NCBI GenBank assembly: GCA_005791535.1
Contig: SXWH01000267.1
Span: 1 to 33,727, forward strand
Direction: 5' to 3'
Length of the DNA: 33,727 nucleotides
Origin: Verrucomicrobiaceae bacterium
Lineage (GTDB): Bacteria; Verrucomicrobiota; Verrucomicrobiia; Chthoniobacterales; Chthoniobacteraceae
Shown: positions 17,873 through 26,684 of the stretch, piece by piece
Layout: each line of letters begins with the position of its first letter
Numbering within the stretch: position 1 is the first letter of the stretch
Translations under genes and position numbers: made by a program
The notes under the pieces: model-generated
Seen by the model: the letters and a program-made list of their open reading frames with translations, nothing else
Databases searched by the model: none
Told to the model about the DNA's origin: nothing

Positions 17873-19204
17873 TCAAATGGAATCTCGCACCGTGCGCCAG
17901 CATTCGAGGAAGCCGCTCGCGAAGTCGCCGGGACGCGCCTCGATCCAGCGTTCGATTTGCGCGATGGTGAAAAAGCCTCCGCACTCGATCTCGGCGGGCG
18001 GCAGGCGGAACGGGCCGTTATGCCGCGCGCTATACACTTTCACGAACTCCCAACCCGTGCCCGCGCAGGCGGAGATGGAGCCGATCTCGGTGAGCGGCGC
18101 GCTGACGCCGAGTTCTTCTTCCAGTTCCCGCGGTGCGGTGCCGGCGTAGTCGTCGCCGGAATTGACGTGGCCTGCAGCGCTGGAATCCCAAACGCGCGGA
18201 TGCGCATCCTTCCACCGTGAGCGGCGCTGGAGGAATAGTTCGCCTCGTTTGTTGAAGACAAAGATGTGGACCGCACGATGCCGGAGCTTCTCGCGGTGGA
18301 CTTCGCCGCGTGGGCGCTGGCCGATGACGTTGTCGTGCTCGTCCACGATGTCGAAGATTTCGCCCTTCAAATCCTGTGCCTTCGCGGAGTGGTCGCCGAT
18401 TGCTCCGGATGCCGCGTTTGTGAGTGCGACCCATTGCTCCAGACCCAATTCCTCGGCGCGCGCAGTCTCCAGGATGCCGACCTCGGCGCAGATCTCCGGC
18501 CAGCGTTCGAGTTGGAGCAGTTTCTTCATTTGCTTGCGACGCTGGCTGAACGCGGCCTTCACGAGCTTCGTGAAAAGCGCGCCGTCGCACTCCGGTAGAC
18601 TGTCATCCTCGCGCGGCATGAGGCTGATGACGGCGGAGTCCACTTTCGGCACGGGCGTGAAAATGTGCGCGGGGAGAATGCGCAGAAGCTTCGCCACCCA
18701 GCGGCGGCCCAGAAGCACGGTAATCGCGCCGTATTCCTTGGTGCGCGGTCCTGCGCACAGACGCTCGGCGAGTTCGCGCTGTAGCGTGAAAACGAATCCG
18801 TTTGCCGGGCTCGGTTCGCTGGCAAACTGAAACATGAGCTGGCTGGAAACGTAGTAGGGGAGATTGCCGAACACTTTCACCGGCCCGCGCGGGAAAAGAT
18901 CCCGCGGGTCGAAGTCGAGCGCGTCGCCGTGAATGACTTCCAATTCCGGAAACTGCGCGCGCAGCCAGTCGATGAGCCGGTCGTCCTTTTCCAAAAGAAT
19001 GCCGCGCTTCGATCGTTCGCGTGCGAACTCCGTGAGCGCGCCAAGGCCGGGACCGATTTCGAGCCACGTGTCATTCTCCTGAATGCCGACTTGTTCGACG
19101 ATCCAGCGCGCGAGGTTCTGGTCGTGGAGAAAGTTTTGTCCGAGGCTCTGCGTCGGCTTTGCGCCGAGTTCGGCGAGTGTGGCTGCGATGGTGGAAAGTT
19201 TCAC
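17873..19204 (-). CDS. rsmA: Fused 16S rRNA dimethyltransferase RsmA (KsgA) and NUDIX hydrolase
   Basis: A 443-residue protein made of two enzymes. Residues 1-270 are RsmA, which dimethylates two adenines in the 3' end of 16S rRNA: SLGQNFL at 20-26, SAM-binding LEIGPGLG at 48-55, the acidic LEKD, HGDALDFD near 92-99, catalytic NLPY at 114-117 and FTPVPKVDS at 182-190. Residues 280-443 are a NUDIX domain of the IPP-isomerase/YfcD-like type (EIFDIVDEHDNVIGQRPR, then HIFVFNKRGELFLQRRS). Its NUDIX box is G345-x5-D351-x7-R359-E360-L-x-E363-E364-x-G366, with Asp for the usual first Glu. A GTG start at 19204 puts MKLSTIAATL in register with typical RsmA starts; a TTG at 19219 would add five residues. 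It follows the glycosyltransferase operon by about 56 bases. Confidence 0.9.
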   Translation of the reverse strand: MKLSTIAATLAELGAKPTQSLGQNFLHDQNLARWIVEQVGIQENDTWLEIGPGLGALTEFARERSKRGILLEKDDRLIDWLRAQFPELEVIHGDALDFDPRDLFPRGPVKVFGNLPYYVSSQLMFQFASEPSPANGFVFTLQRELAERLCAGPRTKEYGAITVLLGRRWVAKLLRILPAHIFTPVPKVDSAVISLMPREDDSLPECDGALFTKLVKAAFSQRRKQMKKLLQLERWPEICAEVGILETARAEELGLEQWVALTNAASGAIGDHSAKAQDLKGEIFDIVDEHDNVIGQRPRGEVHREKLRHRAVHIFVFNKRGELFLQRRSRWKDAHPRVWDSSAAGHVNSGDDYAGTAPRELEEELGVSAPLTEIGSISACAGTGWEFVKVYSARHNGPFRLPPAEIECGGFFTIAQIERWIEARPGDFASGFLECWRTVRDSI

Positions 19205-19260
19205 GGTTCCCGTGAGCAATACGCGAAGACAGGGCCGGAACGCGAAAGGTAAAACGCGGG

Positions 19261-20274
19261 TCAGCGCAGACTTTCGTAGAGCGCTGCGTAGCGCGGTCCG
19301 AGTTGCTCCCAGTGGTAAAGCGAGCGCGTGGAGGCCGCGAGCGTGTCGCGCTGTTCACCGGAGAGAGCCGGGTTCTGAAAGAAACGATCCAACTGCGGCG
19401 CGATGCTGTCTTCGCGCGGCTCGGCGATGTAGCCGCCGGGCGGCTTGAGCGAGCCCCACGGCGTACCGGTGGTCGTGAGGACCGGAGTGCCGACTTGAAG
19501 CGACTCGAGAACCACGAGGCCGAAATTCTCGGAATGCGTGGGCAGACAGAAAAGGTCGGCGGCTTGAAAGTAGCCGAAGCGTTCCTCGCTCCAGACCGGG
19601 CCAATCCAATCGATGCGCGGAAGTCTCATCGCGTGCTGCTCGGCGATTCTCCGGCATTTTTGCGCGAATGCCGGCTGCTCCTCGGGGCCGAGGATGACGA
19701 GTCGCGTGCCCTGCCGCATCTGCGACGAAGCGAGCGCGGAGATGAGCAGGTCGAGGCCCTTCTTTTCGTGAATGCGCGAGAGGTAAAGCAGGACGGTCTC
19801 GTCATCGCGCCACCCGAGTTTGGCGCGGGCCCCAGCGTAGTCGGGCCGGGCATCGCTTGTGAGGCCGAGCGGGATGCTGTCGATGCGGGTGGCCGGCAGC
19901 ATCTCACGAAGTCGCGCGGCTTCAGGCTCTGCGGTGGCAAGGATGCTCGACGCAAGAGAGAGCCAGCGCTTCTCAACGAGGTGGAAGTAGGGGAGTTTCT
20001 TCCAGCGTTTGTGATCAAGTGCCCAGGGCTCGAGCATTCCATGTGGCGACGCTACTACCGGCACGCCCGCCTTCCGTGCGGCGGTCGCAATCGCAGGGAA
20101 TCTTCGTTGCCATAGGCCGTGGAAATGAACGATGTCGGGCCGCGCTGCATCCCGGTCGGGGTTGATAAGAACCGCGTGCCCCAGCGCCTCGAGAGCCGAT
20201 TGCATGCTGCGAATCGCAGCGTCGAGGCCGCCTATTCTTTGCGCGGCTGGTGGTTCGTGGAAATGAATGATCAC
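19261..20274 (-). CDS. Glycosyltransferase family 4 (last gene of the polysaccharide operon)
   Basis: A 337-residue GT-B fold glycosyltransferase. It starts at MIIHFHEPPAAQRIGGLDAAI, which has the G-G loop of the acceptor domain; DIVHFHGLW follows near residue 48. The C-terminal nucleotide-sugar domain has LYLSRIHEKKGLDLLI (the conserved R/K pair that binds the diphosphate), VILGPEE, and the ENFGLVVLE acid pair (E-x7-E) that marks GT4. The substrate is unknown. It is likely cytoplasmic, at the inner face of the membrane. Its ATG overlaps the stop of the next upstream glycosyltransferase by 4 bases (20271-20274). Confidence 0.88.
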   Translation of the reverse strand: MIIHFHEPPAAQRIGGLDAAIRSMQSALEALGHAVLINPDRDAARPDIVHFHGLWQRRFPAIATAARKAGVPVVASPHGMLEPWALDHKRWKKLPYFHLVEKRWLSLASSILATAEPEAARLREMLPATRIDSIPLGLTSDARPDYAGARAKLGWRDDETVLLYLSRIHEKKGLDLLISALASSQMRQGTRLVILGPEEQPAFAQKCRRIAEQHAMRLPRIDWIGPVWSEERFGYFQAADLFCLPTHSENFGLVVLESLQVGTPVLTTTGTPWGSLKPPGGYIAEPREDSIAPQLDRFFQNPALSGEQRDTLAASTRSLYHWEQLGPRYAALYESLR

Positions 20275-21404
20275 TGGGGTGAGTATAGCGCCTCGTAGTC
20301 GTGTGCCATCCTCGCGAAGCTGAATTTTTCCTCCGCGAGCAATCGTGCATTCCCTCGAAGACGCGCGAGAGTGCCCGGCGATTTCACCGCACTCTGCCAG
20401 CCGCCGCTGTCTGAAAGGGCGACGGAAACTGCGGGCGTGAGGAAGGGAAGTTCGGCGAGGAGGTTCTCGGTGATGAGCACAGGAAGGCCTGCGGAAAGTG
20501 CTTCGAGCAGGGCGAAAGAGAGCCCCTCGAATTCCGCGGTGTGCATGAACGCGTCGGCGGCGAGCAGGTAGCGCGGGACGTCATTTGTCCAGGCGACACG
20601 CTGGACGGGGAGTTTACGTTGCGCGGCTGTGCGGTCGAACTCCTCCGCGAGTTCGCCGCTGCCGACCCACACAAAGCGGGCTTCCGGGATTTCGCGGTGC
20701 ATTTTCTCCGCCCAGTCGAGCCACAGCATCGGGCGCTTTTGCGGAACGACGCGGCCCACGGCGAGGATGAGTGACTGAGCGGGTGCGATGTTCAGTTCGG
20801 CGCGAATTTCAGCGCGGAGGGAGTCGCGATGAGTGAGGTCGGGCATGGGGACGCCGTTGATGACGGTTCGAATGTCGGCCTGCGGACCGACGAACTCCCG
20901 AAGCTCGCGCTCGCGTTGTCCGAGCGTGGGGACGAGAACACCCGGAAACTTGCGGAGAAAATGGCGCGAGACCCAGTCGCGGGCGGCGGCGTATTTGGCG
21001 CGGAGGAATCTCGCGTCCTGCGTGATGTGGATGGTCGCGGCGCTGCGGATGCCGGTGAGGCGTGCGGCTTCGAGGAGGTCGAGACAGTCTTCGAGGTTCT
21101 GCTTGTTGAGATGAATTACGTCGGGCCCGAGCTTACGCCATTCCGCAGATACGCGGCGCGCGATGCCGCCGCCGAGCAGGTGGTTGAGGGAGCGGAAGCG
21201 GTAGTCGTAGGTGTTTGTGTACGGTGCGCGGATTACAGTGCCGATGGGCGCGAAGAGGCGTTCGAGTTCGTCCATGCGCTCGTGTGTGGACATCCAAAGC
21301 GAAACATCGTGCCCGCGCTCGCGGAGAGCGCGACCGAGGTAAAGCTGGTAAAGCTCGCCGCCACCGCGCGAGCTGGAGCTGCTGCTGACGAGGAGGATTT
21401 TCAT
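20271..21404 (-). CDS. Glycosyltransferase family 4
   Basis: A 377-residue GT4-type glycosyltransferase. The N-terminal domain starts MKILLVSSSSSSRGGGELYQ, with the Gly-rich acceptor-side loop, and has DVIHLNKQNLED. The C-terminal domain has LAVGRVVPQKRPMLWL (diphosphate-binding R/K), FVWVGSGELAEEF, and the EFEGLSFALLEALSAGLPVL region carrying the E-x7-E motif. The C-terminus ends in a helix typical of the family. It overlaps both neighbours by the 4-base ATGA form, so it is co-translated in the operon. The sugar is unknown. Confidence 0.88.
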   Translation of the reverse strand: MKILLVSSSSSSRGGGELYQLYLGRALRERGHDVSLWMSTHERMDELERLFAPIGTVIRAPYTNTYDYRFRSLNHLLGGGIARRVSAEWRKLGPDVIHLNKQNLEDCLDLLEAARLTGIRSAATIHITQDARFLRAKYAAARDWVSRHFLRKFPGVLVPTLGQRERELREFVGPQADIRTVINGVPMPDLTHRDSLRAEIRAELNIAPAQSLILAVGRVVPQKRPMLWLDWAEKMHREIPEARFVWVGSGELAEEFDRTAAQRKLPVQRVAWTNDVPRYLLAADAFMHTAEFEGLSFALLEALSAGLPVLITENLLAELPFLTPAVSVALSDSGGWQSAVKSPGTLARLRGNARLLAEEKFSFARMAHDYEALYSPQ

Positions 21405-22459
21405 GTGGCGATGCTCTTGATCGCGGCGACCCAGCGCTCTGCTCCGCGGGCGGGTGTCCAGTCGGTGGCGCGTTTGCGGGAGGCGGTGCCCATGCTCTCA
21501 GCCAGCGACGTGTCCTGCGTGAATCGTTGCATTTTGCCGGCGAGTGAGTCGACGTCGCCCGCTTTGAAAATCCATCCATTTTCGCCATTGGTGATGAGGT
21601 CGTGGCCCGCGCCGACCTGGTCGCTGCAAATGACCGGCAGTCCTGCGCCGATGGCCTGATTCACCACGACGCCCCAGCCATCGTAGCGGCTGGGAAGCAC
21701 GAAGACATCGGCCTGCGCGAAGAACGATGCGAGCGATTCCGGCGCCTGAAAACCGGCATACTTCACGCGGCTGCGGAGCGCCTCCGGAAGCGCCGCGAGC
21801 AATTGCGGCAGCTCGGCTTCGCGGCCTACGAGGAGCAGGCGCGCGTTATCCGGGAGCTTCGCGAATGCTGCGAGCAGGTGGTCGAGACCTTTCCGCGTGA
21901 TCATCTGTCCGCAGAAAAGGAAAGTCACCGTGCCCGGCTCGCGGCGCGCGCGAGGGGCGTCGAAAAAGGGCTGAAGGTCGCAGTGATACGGGATGTTGAA
22001 AACCGGCACGCCGGGAAAGCGCGCGGCGTAGTCCCGCTCGGCCCATGACCCGATTGCCGCGATGCCGCTGGCGCGTTTCAGCGGTGCGGTGAGGAAGTCC
22101 TGCTTGCGGCTGCGGGGACCGAGTTTTTCGCCGAAGAACATCCACTTTCTGCCGCGCAGTTTTGTGCGCATGAGCCACTGGCCGGTGATGGAAACGGTGA
22201 GGGTGTTGATGACAGTGACATCGTAGTCCGCCACACGTGGAAGGCCGCGGTTCATGTGAATGCGAGCCTTTCCAAGCCCGAACCAGAAGCCCGGCATGAT
22301 TTGCTCGTAGGTCGCGAGCGGCTTTTCCGGCCACGGGGAATCCGGCGCCGCGCGCTCCATGTAAAAGACGCTGAGGTCGATTTCCGGACGCGCGGCGAGA
22401 GCTGCGAAAAGGTCGCGCTGGTAAGGCGAGGGCAGAACTGAAACGAACGCGACTTTCAT
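21401..22459 (-). CDS. Glycosyltransferase family 4
   Basis: A 352-residue GT4-type glycosyltransferase. It starts MKVAFVSVLPSPYQRDLFAAL, where a PSPY segment replaces the usual Gly loop, and then shows YDVTVINTLTV. The donor domain has FLFCGQMITRKGLDHLLAAF, LLLVGREAEL and YDGWGVVVNQAIGAGLPVICSD. In the last the first acid of E-x7-E is Asp (RYDGWGVVVNQA) and the second position is Gln, as in some GT4 subgroups. The start at 22459 is chosen over a longer Arg/Pro-rich in-frame extension because it begins with the conserved first strand and overlaps the upstream GT2 stop as ATGA. Confidence 0.85.
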   Translation of the reverse strand: MKVAFVSVLPSPYQRDLFAALAARPEIDLSVFYMERAAPDSPWPEKPLATYEQIMPGFWFGLGKARIHMNRGLPRVADYDVTVINTLTVSITGQWLMRTKLRGRKWMFFGEKLGPRSRKQDFLTAPLKRASGIAAIGSWAERDYAARFPGVPVFNIPYHCDLQPFFDAPRARREPGTVTFLFCGQMITRKGLDHLLAAFAKLPDNARLLLVGREAELPQLLAALPEALRSRVKYAGFQAPESLASFFAQADVFVLPSRYDGWGVVVNQAIGAGLPVICSDQVGAGHDLITNGENGWIFKAGDVDSLAGKMQRFTQDTSLAESMGTASRKRATDWTPARGAERWVAAIKSIAT

Positions 22460-23397
22460 CCGGCGGCGGGCAGCCAGGCGTGATACCATTTCCAGCGTCC
22501 CGTGCGGCGGAGGTAGTCGGCATTCACGCGGCTGCGGACTTCGCGCCAGCGGCGGTAGGCTTCGTGGGAAATAGGGTTTCGGTTGCGGAGGAAGGAAGGA
22601 ATCATCCGGAGCGCGACGAGCAGTCCTTTCAGCGCGACGATGGGGCGGCGGCGCACGAGCAGCACCTGGAGGAAGTAGAAAAGTTGCAGCGCGGGATACC
22701 AGAACAGCACGCCGGGGAAGGGGAACTTCAGCAACGCCGTGCCGGCGACCATTACGACGTCGCACAGGTTGTAGCGCGCGCCGTTGTCGCTCGCGCGGCC
22801 TTTTGTCTCCGGCAGGTGAATGCTCGAGACGGTTGGGAGAAAGTGAATCTCCTTTCCGATTCCGTAGAAGGCGAGGCTGATGACGCGCTCTTCGCCGTAG
22901 AGCCAGAAGTCCTCATAATACCAGCCTGCCGCTGCGAAGTCCGTGCGCCGGAACATCGTGCCGCATGCGATGAAAGTGTAGTGCGGCCCGGCCTCGGGCG
23001 CGTCGAATTGCGGATTCCAGTCGTCCTTCCCGTCGCCGACGCGGAAGGCAAGGCAAGCGGCCTCAGGGTGCAAAAGCGCGTAGCTCACGGCGGTGCTCAC
23101 GTCGCGTGGAGTGGAGAAAAAGGAGTCGTCATCGTGAAACACCACGAACTCTCCGCGCGCGGTGGCGACTAGGATATTGCGCGCGGCGGGCAGCGGAATC
23201 GGGTGTGCGGTTTTGATGCTTTTGACCTCCGGATACGCATCCAGCAGCCAGCGGTGAATCTCGTCCGTCGGCGAATTGTCGAGCACTAGCACCTCGATGG
23301 CCGCGTAGTCCTGTTCGAGCGCGCTTTTGATTCCGCGTTCGAGAGCTTCGCGACGCTGCCAGCCGACGAACGTAACTGTGACGAGCGGCGTGCTCAT
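22456..23397 (-). CDS. Glycosyltransferase family 2
   Basis: A 313-residue GT-A fold glycosyltransferase. The first strand and loop are PLVTVTFVGWQRREALERGI; the nucleotide-binding part continues AIEVLVLDNSPTDE. The metal-binding DxD-like motif is FHDDDSFF (near residue 94), and an EER in YGEERVISL supplies the likely base. A hydrophobic, membrane-associated stretch (about 225-265) and a basic C-terminus (RRWREVRSRVNADYLRR) suggest it sits on the membrane. The start is the ATG at 23397, which overlaps the stop of the polymerase-like gene; a longer in-frame reading to 23667 lies in that gene and is not protein-like. Confidence 0.87.
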   Translation of the reverse strand: MSTPLVTVTFVGWQRREALERGIKSALEQDYAAIEVLVLDNSPTDEIHRWLLDAYPEVKSIKTAHPIPLPAARNILVATARGEFVVFHDDDSFFSTPRDVSTAVSYALLHPEAACLAFRVGDGKDDWNPQFDAPEAGPHYTFIACGTMFRRTDFAAAGWYYEDFWLYGEERVISLAFYGIGKEIHFLPTVSSIHLPETKGRASDNGARYNLCDVVMVAGTALLKFPFPGVLFWYPALQLFYFLQVLLVRRRPIVALKGLLVALRMIPSFLRNRNPISHEAYRRWREVRSRVNADYLRRTGRWKWYHAWLPAAG

Positions 23398-24947
23398 TGT
23401 TGCGGCGGAATCGGCGGACGAGGTTGCGGTGGCATCGGACGCTCGAGGTGGCGTGCTCGATTGCCTCCGACGAACGCCATGCGCCGGGCATTCTCTGCCA
23501 GGTAGCGGACAAGGTAGGTGCTGCCGACGATGGCTGCGACGGTGGGCAGCAGGGCTGTCGTGTACGTGAAAAGACTGCGCATCGAAATCACCGCCGCGAA
23601 GAACCCCGAGGAGTAAATGAGGATGCCGAGCTCCGAGTTTTTCGGCGATGCGAGGTGCGACCACCATCCGTTTACCGCACCGAAGAAGAACGAAAACAGA
23701 ATCACACCGATGAACCCGCCCGCCATGTAGGCTTCGCCCGCGTAGCTCGCAGAGATGGTCACGTTTCCTCCATCGTAGCCGAGCGCTTTCTCAATGCTAC
23801 TGGAGAGCCCCTCGGGCTTGCCTTTCCACAAGGCGCGTGGAATGGGGCGGATGACTGCGAGATACGCAACTTCGACCCCGAGGTATGGTGCACGTTTCGG
23901 GAAAACCTCCGTCAGCTTCGAGATATTGAACAGGTTGTAGTCCACATAGACGGATTCGGACTTCCCCACGAAAACCGGCAGGTCGTCGGACATGTATCGC
24001 TTCAACCCCACGGTGCGGAAGTGGATCATCGTCACCGTCCCGAATACGAGGAGTGCCGCGGCGGCTCCGGAGAGGACGAAGAGTTCCTTTTTCCGGCCGT
24101 TCGGCGAGGCAAATGCAAAGCCGATGAGGAACGTGACGAGGAACGTCGCGAGCACGTTGCGGGTGCCGCCGGCGAACGCGAGGAACAGCGTAAGCAGGTA
24201 GCCAAACATCACGAGTCCGAGCGCGATATTTCCAAAGCGCTGCCGTCGCGCGAGGATGATGCCGGCGAGCGGTGGGACGAGATTGATGAGCATGTTCAGC
24301 TCGTAGATGAGCGCCCGGAAATCGCCGAATTTCCCGCGTCCCCACGGCTGCTCGAATCGCGCGGCCATCGAGTAGTTGATCCACTTCACGGGATCCCAGT
24401 TCACTTTCGGCGCGGTCCACTGGTGCATGTAGCCGACGCAGAATGCGACCCAGAAGATGAGGATGAGAAGGCCCGAGGGAATCTCGTAGGTCATTACGCG
24501 CTGGAAGGGCTGCTTTTTCGGATGAAAGAAATGCCGCCCAATCAGGATGCCGATAAAGCTGGTGATGACGACCTGCGTAGCAATCAAAGCGCTGACCGGA
24601 TGCGCCATGGTGTCGAATTTCCGCTGCGGGAAGAGGAACTCGAAGAGCGTCAGAAAGTAGAACGCCAGCATCGCCATGATGTCGGCGCGAATCACATTCG
24701 CGATTCCCTTTTGCAAATCGAAGAGCATCGTCGCGGCGAGGGCGACGGCGGTGTATTTTGCGGCGTTTGCGGCAACTTCCGAAGGGTAGCGGCCGTTGAG
24801 CGTGAGCAGCGTGATTGCGAGAATCATCACCGCAACCGTTGTCCCGATGGGATGCGGCTTCGGGCATTCCGATTCGACCGCAGCTTGCGTACGCGCAGGA
24901 GGTCCGGCGGAGCGTCGCGCGTTTGGATTCGGAATGGGTCGATGCAT
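23394..24947 (-). CDS. Polytopic membrane protein, O-antigen-polymerase-like (Wzy-like)
   Basis: A 517-residue integral membrane protein, first gene of the polysaccharide operon. The N-terminus (about 1-33) is cytoplasmic and rich in Pro/Arg, then about ten or eleven TM helices follow with a long loop in the second half (about 320-400, including GLKRYMSDDLPVFVG and the KPEGLSSSIEKALGYDGGN segment). The C-terminus is again Pro-rich. This topology and the position next to four glycosyltransferases fit an O-antigen or oligosaccharide-repeat polymerase of the OafA/Wzy-like type; family sequence identity is always low, so I call it by topology and context. No flippase, chain-length regulator or export gene is visible in the window. 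Confidence 0.7.
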   Translation of the reverse strand: MHRPIPNPNARRSAGPPARTQAAVESECPKPHPIGTTVAVMILAITLLTLNGRYPSEVAANAAKYTAVALAATMLFDLQKGIANVIRADIMAMLAFYFLTLFEFLFPQRKFDTMAHPVSALIATQVVITSFIGILIGRHFFHPKKQPFQRVMTYEIPSGLLILIFWVAFCVGYMHQWTAPKVNWDPVKWINYSMAARFEQPWGRGKFGDFRALIYELNMLINLVPPLAGIILARRQRFGNIALGLVMFGYLLTLFLAFAGGTRNVLATFLVTFLIGFAFASPNGRKKELFVLSGAAAALLVFGTVTMIHFRTVGLKRYMSDDLPVFVGKSESVYVDYNLFNISKLTEVFPKRAPYLGVEVAYLAVIRPIPRALWKGKPEGLSSSIEKALGYDGGNVTISASYAGEAYMAGGFIGVILFSFFFGAVNGWWSHLASPKNSELGILIYSSGFFAAVISMRSLFTYTTALLPTVAAIVGSTYLVRYLAENARRMAFVGGNRARHLERPMPPQPRPPIPPQQ

Positions 24948-25021
24948 CAGATTGGGCGTAATTAGCAGGAGCCGTGCGGGGCGGGTCGAATCTTAAATCA
25001 CATCGTGCCTGTTCCAGTACA

Positions 25022-25053
25022 CAAAACGGGGCACGGCGTGAACCGTGCCCCGT
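25022..25053 (-). terminator. Rho-independent terminator after the MFS gene
   Basis: An 11-base perfect stem (25026-25036 with 25043-25053) around CGTGAA. Read on the minus strand it is followed by a TTTTG run. It lies 23 bases past the MFS permease stop (25077), so it ends that transcript. The polymerase-like operon begins about 80 bases further on. Confidence 0.8.
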
Positions 25054-25076
25054 CTGTGAATTGGTTTTCCCTGAGG

Positions 25077-26636
25077 TTACTTCTGTTCCTCAATCTTCAG
25101 AGCGCGATAGCCTCCGATAGATTTGAAGTAGAGAGCCATCAGCAGGTAGATGACAGCCATTGCCGCAGGAATTGCGGAGTCAGCTTTGAGGGTTTTGCGA
25201 TCACCTTTGATGCTCGACTCGACGATTGCTGCTTCCGCAGGGGTGCGCTTGTCTTTTGCGACCTTTTGAGCCTCACCGAGCTTTGCACCGTCGATTGCGG
25301 TCACCGGTTCAAACATGAGGAATGTCGACGGCTTCTCCGCTTTCACCTTTTCATAGGTTGCTGTATCCGCGGTCTTGAGAGCCTCTGCCGAGAAGCGATC
25401 CTTCGCATATCCGAGGCCCGGACCGCCAATCAAGCCGGCCGAGAGCATTCCGATGCCGCCCATGATGGACATAGCAACCGCGCCGGAGCGAGGGAAGCGG
25501 TCACCAACGACGGCAAGCATCGTGGGCCAGAAGAAGGTCTTTCCAACTGCGTAGATACCCAGCGCAATGAGTGCGATAGCGAACGACTGCATCCCGCTGG
25601 CGAGTTGGAGACCCACAACTGCGAGTGCCGCGCAGACGAACAGGAGCGAAACCGGGCTGAGGCCGAGCTTGGTTTCGATCCAGTGGGCGCAGAAGCGGAG
25701 GCCGAACATGATTGCCGATGTCCACACGAACAGCACCTTGCCCTGCTCGGAAGTGAACAGATTTCCAGTAATGTTCTGGATCCATCCGTCGGTTCCGAGC
25801 TCGACGGCACCAACGAGAGCGTGGGTGATAAAGAGGACGAAAAGCAGAGCCGAACCAATCGAGAAGTTCGTGATCACGCCGACTCCGATGAGCAGCACGC
25901 CGCCAATGATGTAGCCTACATTGTCGCCGAGGCCGAGGTTCCCACCGAAGAAGAGCGACAGCAGGTAGCAGGCAACGACGGATCCAAGGATGCCGACATC
26001 CTTGAACATTTCGCCGATGCTGGCGCCCTTTTCAGCAGCTTCTGATTTCGGGAATTTCTGACCCATGAACATGAGCCCGTAGAGCACGGTCGGGATGAGA
26101 TAAAGGGCGAGCTGCCATTTCCAAGGCACCTGAAGCTTATCGTCGAGGACCCAGCCGATAACGCCGCCAATGATCATACCTGCAGGCCACGATGCGTGGA
26201 GGATGTTCAGGTAGTGCGTGCGCTTGGTCGGGAAAATTGTCGCGATCAGCGGATTTGCCACGGCTTCGAGCGTTCCATTCGCGAAAGCGAAGATGAACAT
26301 ACCAATCGTGAGGATCTTGTATGCATTCTGCGGCGTTGAAGCCATGAATGTTACCACGAATGAAAGCACGTGGAGAGCGAACGCCGCTGCCACGAGTTTG
26401 CCGTATCCGATTTTGTCCACGATGACGCCGCCGATGATGATGCCGAAGCAGAAGCCGGTGAAGCCTGCGCCGCCGATGGCTCCGAGTTGAGTGGCGGTGA
26501 AGCCGAACTCGCCGCCCCAGTTATCGAAAATGCCGCCGCGAATGGCAAAGCCGACGCCGGCAGCGAGAATCGCCATGAATCCGGCCCATAGGAGCCGGTT
26601 GGCGTTTGGTGTGATACCTTCAGATTGAGATGACAT
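25077..26636 (-). CDS. MFS sugar permease
   Basis: A 519-residue major facilitator superfamily transporter with about twelve TM helices. The N-half helices start near residue 15 ([21 protein letters not shown]); the helix 2-3 loop has VDKIGYGK. The C-half begins after the central region near [15 protein letters not shown]. Between the last two TM helices there is an unusual hydrophilic insert of about 80 residues (roughly 410-490, rich in Lys/Glu/Ala), absent in typical MFS permeases. The pairing with a Gfo/Idh/MocA oxidoreductase upstream (49 bases) suggests uptake of a sugar, polyol or acid used by that enzyme. The terminator follows. Confidence 0.82.
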   Translation of the reverse strand: MSSQSEGITPNANRLLWAGFMAILAAGVGFAIRGGIFDNWGGEFGFTATQLGAIGGAGFTGFCFGIIIGGVIVDKIGYGKLVAAAFALHVLSFVVTFMASTPQNAYKILTIGMFIFAFANGTLEAVANPLIATIFPTKRTHYLNILHASWPAGMIIGGVIGWVLDDKLQVPWKWQLALYLIPTVLYGLMFMGQKFPKSEAAEKGASIGEMFKDVGILGSVVACYLLSLFFGGNLGLGDNVGYIIGGVLLIGVGVITNFSIGSALLFVLFITHALVGAVELGTDGWIQNITGNLFTSEQGKVLFVWTSAIMFGLRFCAHWIETKLGLSPVSLLFVCAALAVVGLQLASGMQSFAIALIALGIYAVGKTFFWPTMLAVVGDRFPRSGAVAMSIMGGIGMLSAGLIGGPGLGYAKDRFSAEALKTADTATYEKVKAEKPSTFLMFEPVTAIDGAKLGEAQKVAKDKRTPAEAAIVESSIKGDRKTLKADSAIPAAMAVIYLLMALYFKSIGGYRALKIEEQK

Positions 26637-26684
26637 TGAATTGGTAGGGTTGTGTGTTGGTTGTTTTTGTTTTGAGGAGAGTGA

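Noticed and set aside
23397-24965. Long + strand open frame (522 residues) opposite the polymerase-like gene
   Set aside because: Rich in Arg, Glu and His with no family resemblance; the minus frame is a clear polytopic membrane protein with coupled neighbours. It is an antisense shadow of GC-rich coding DNA.
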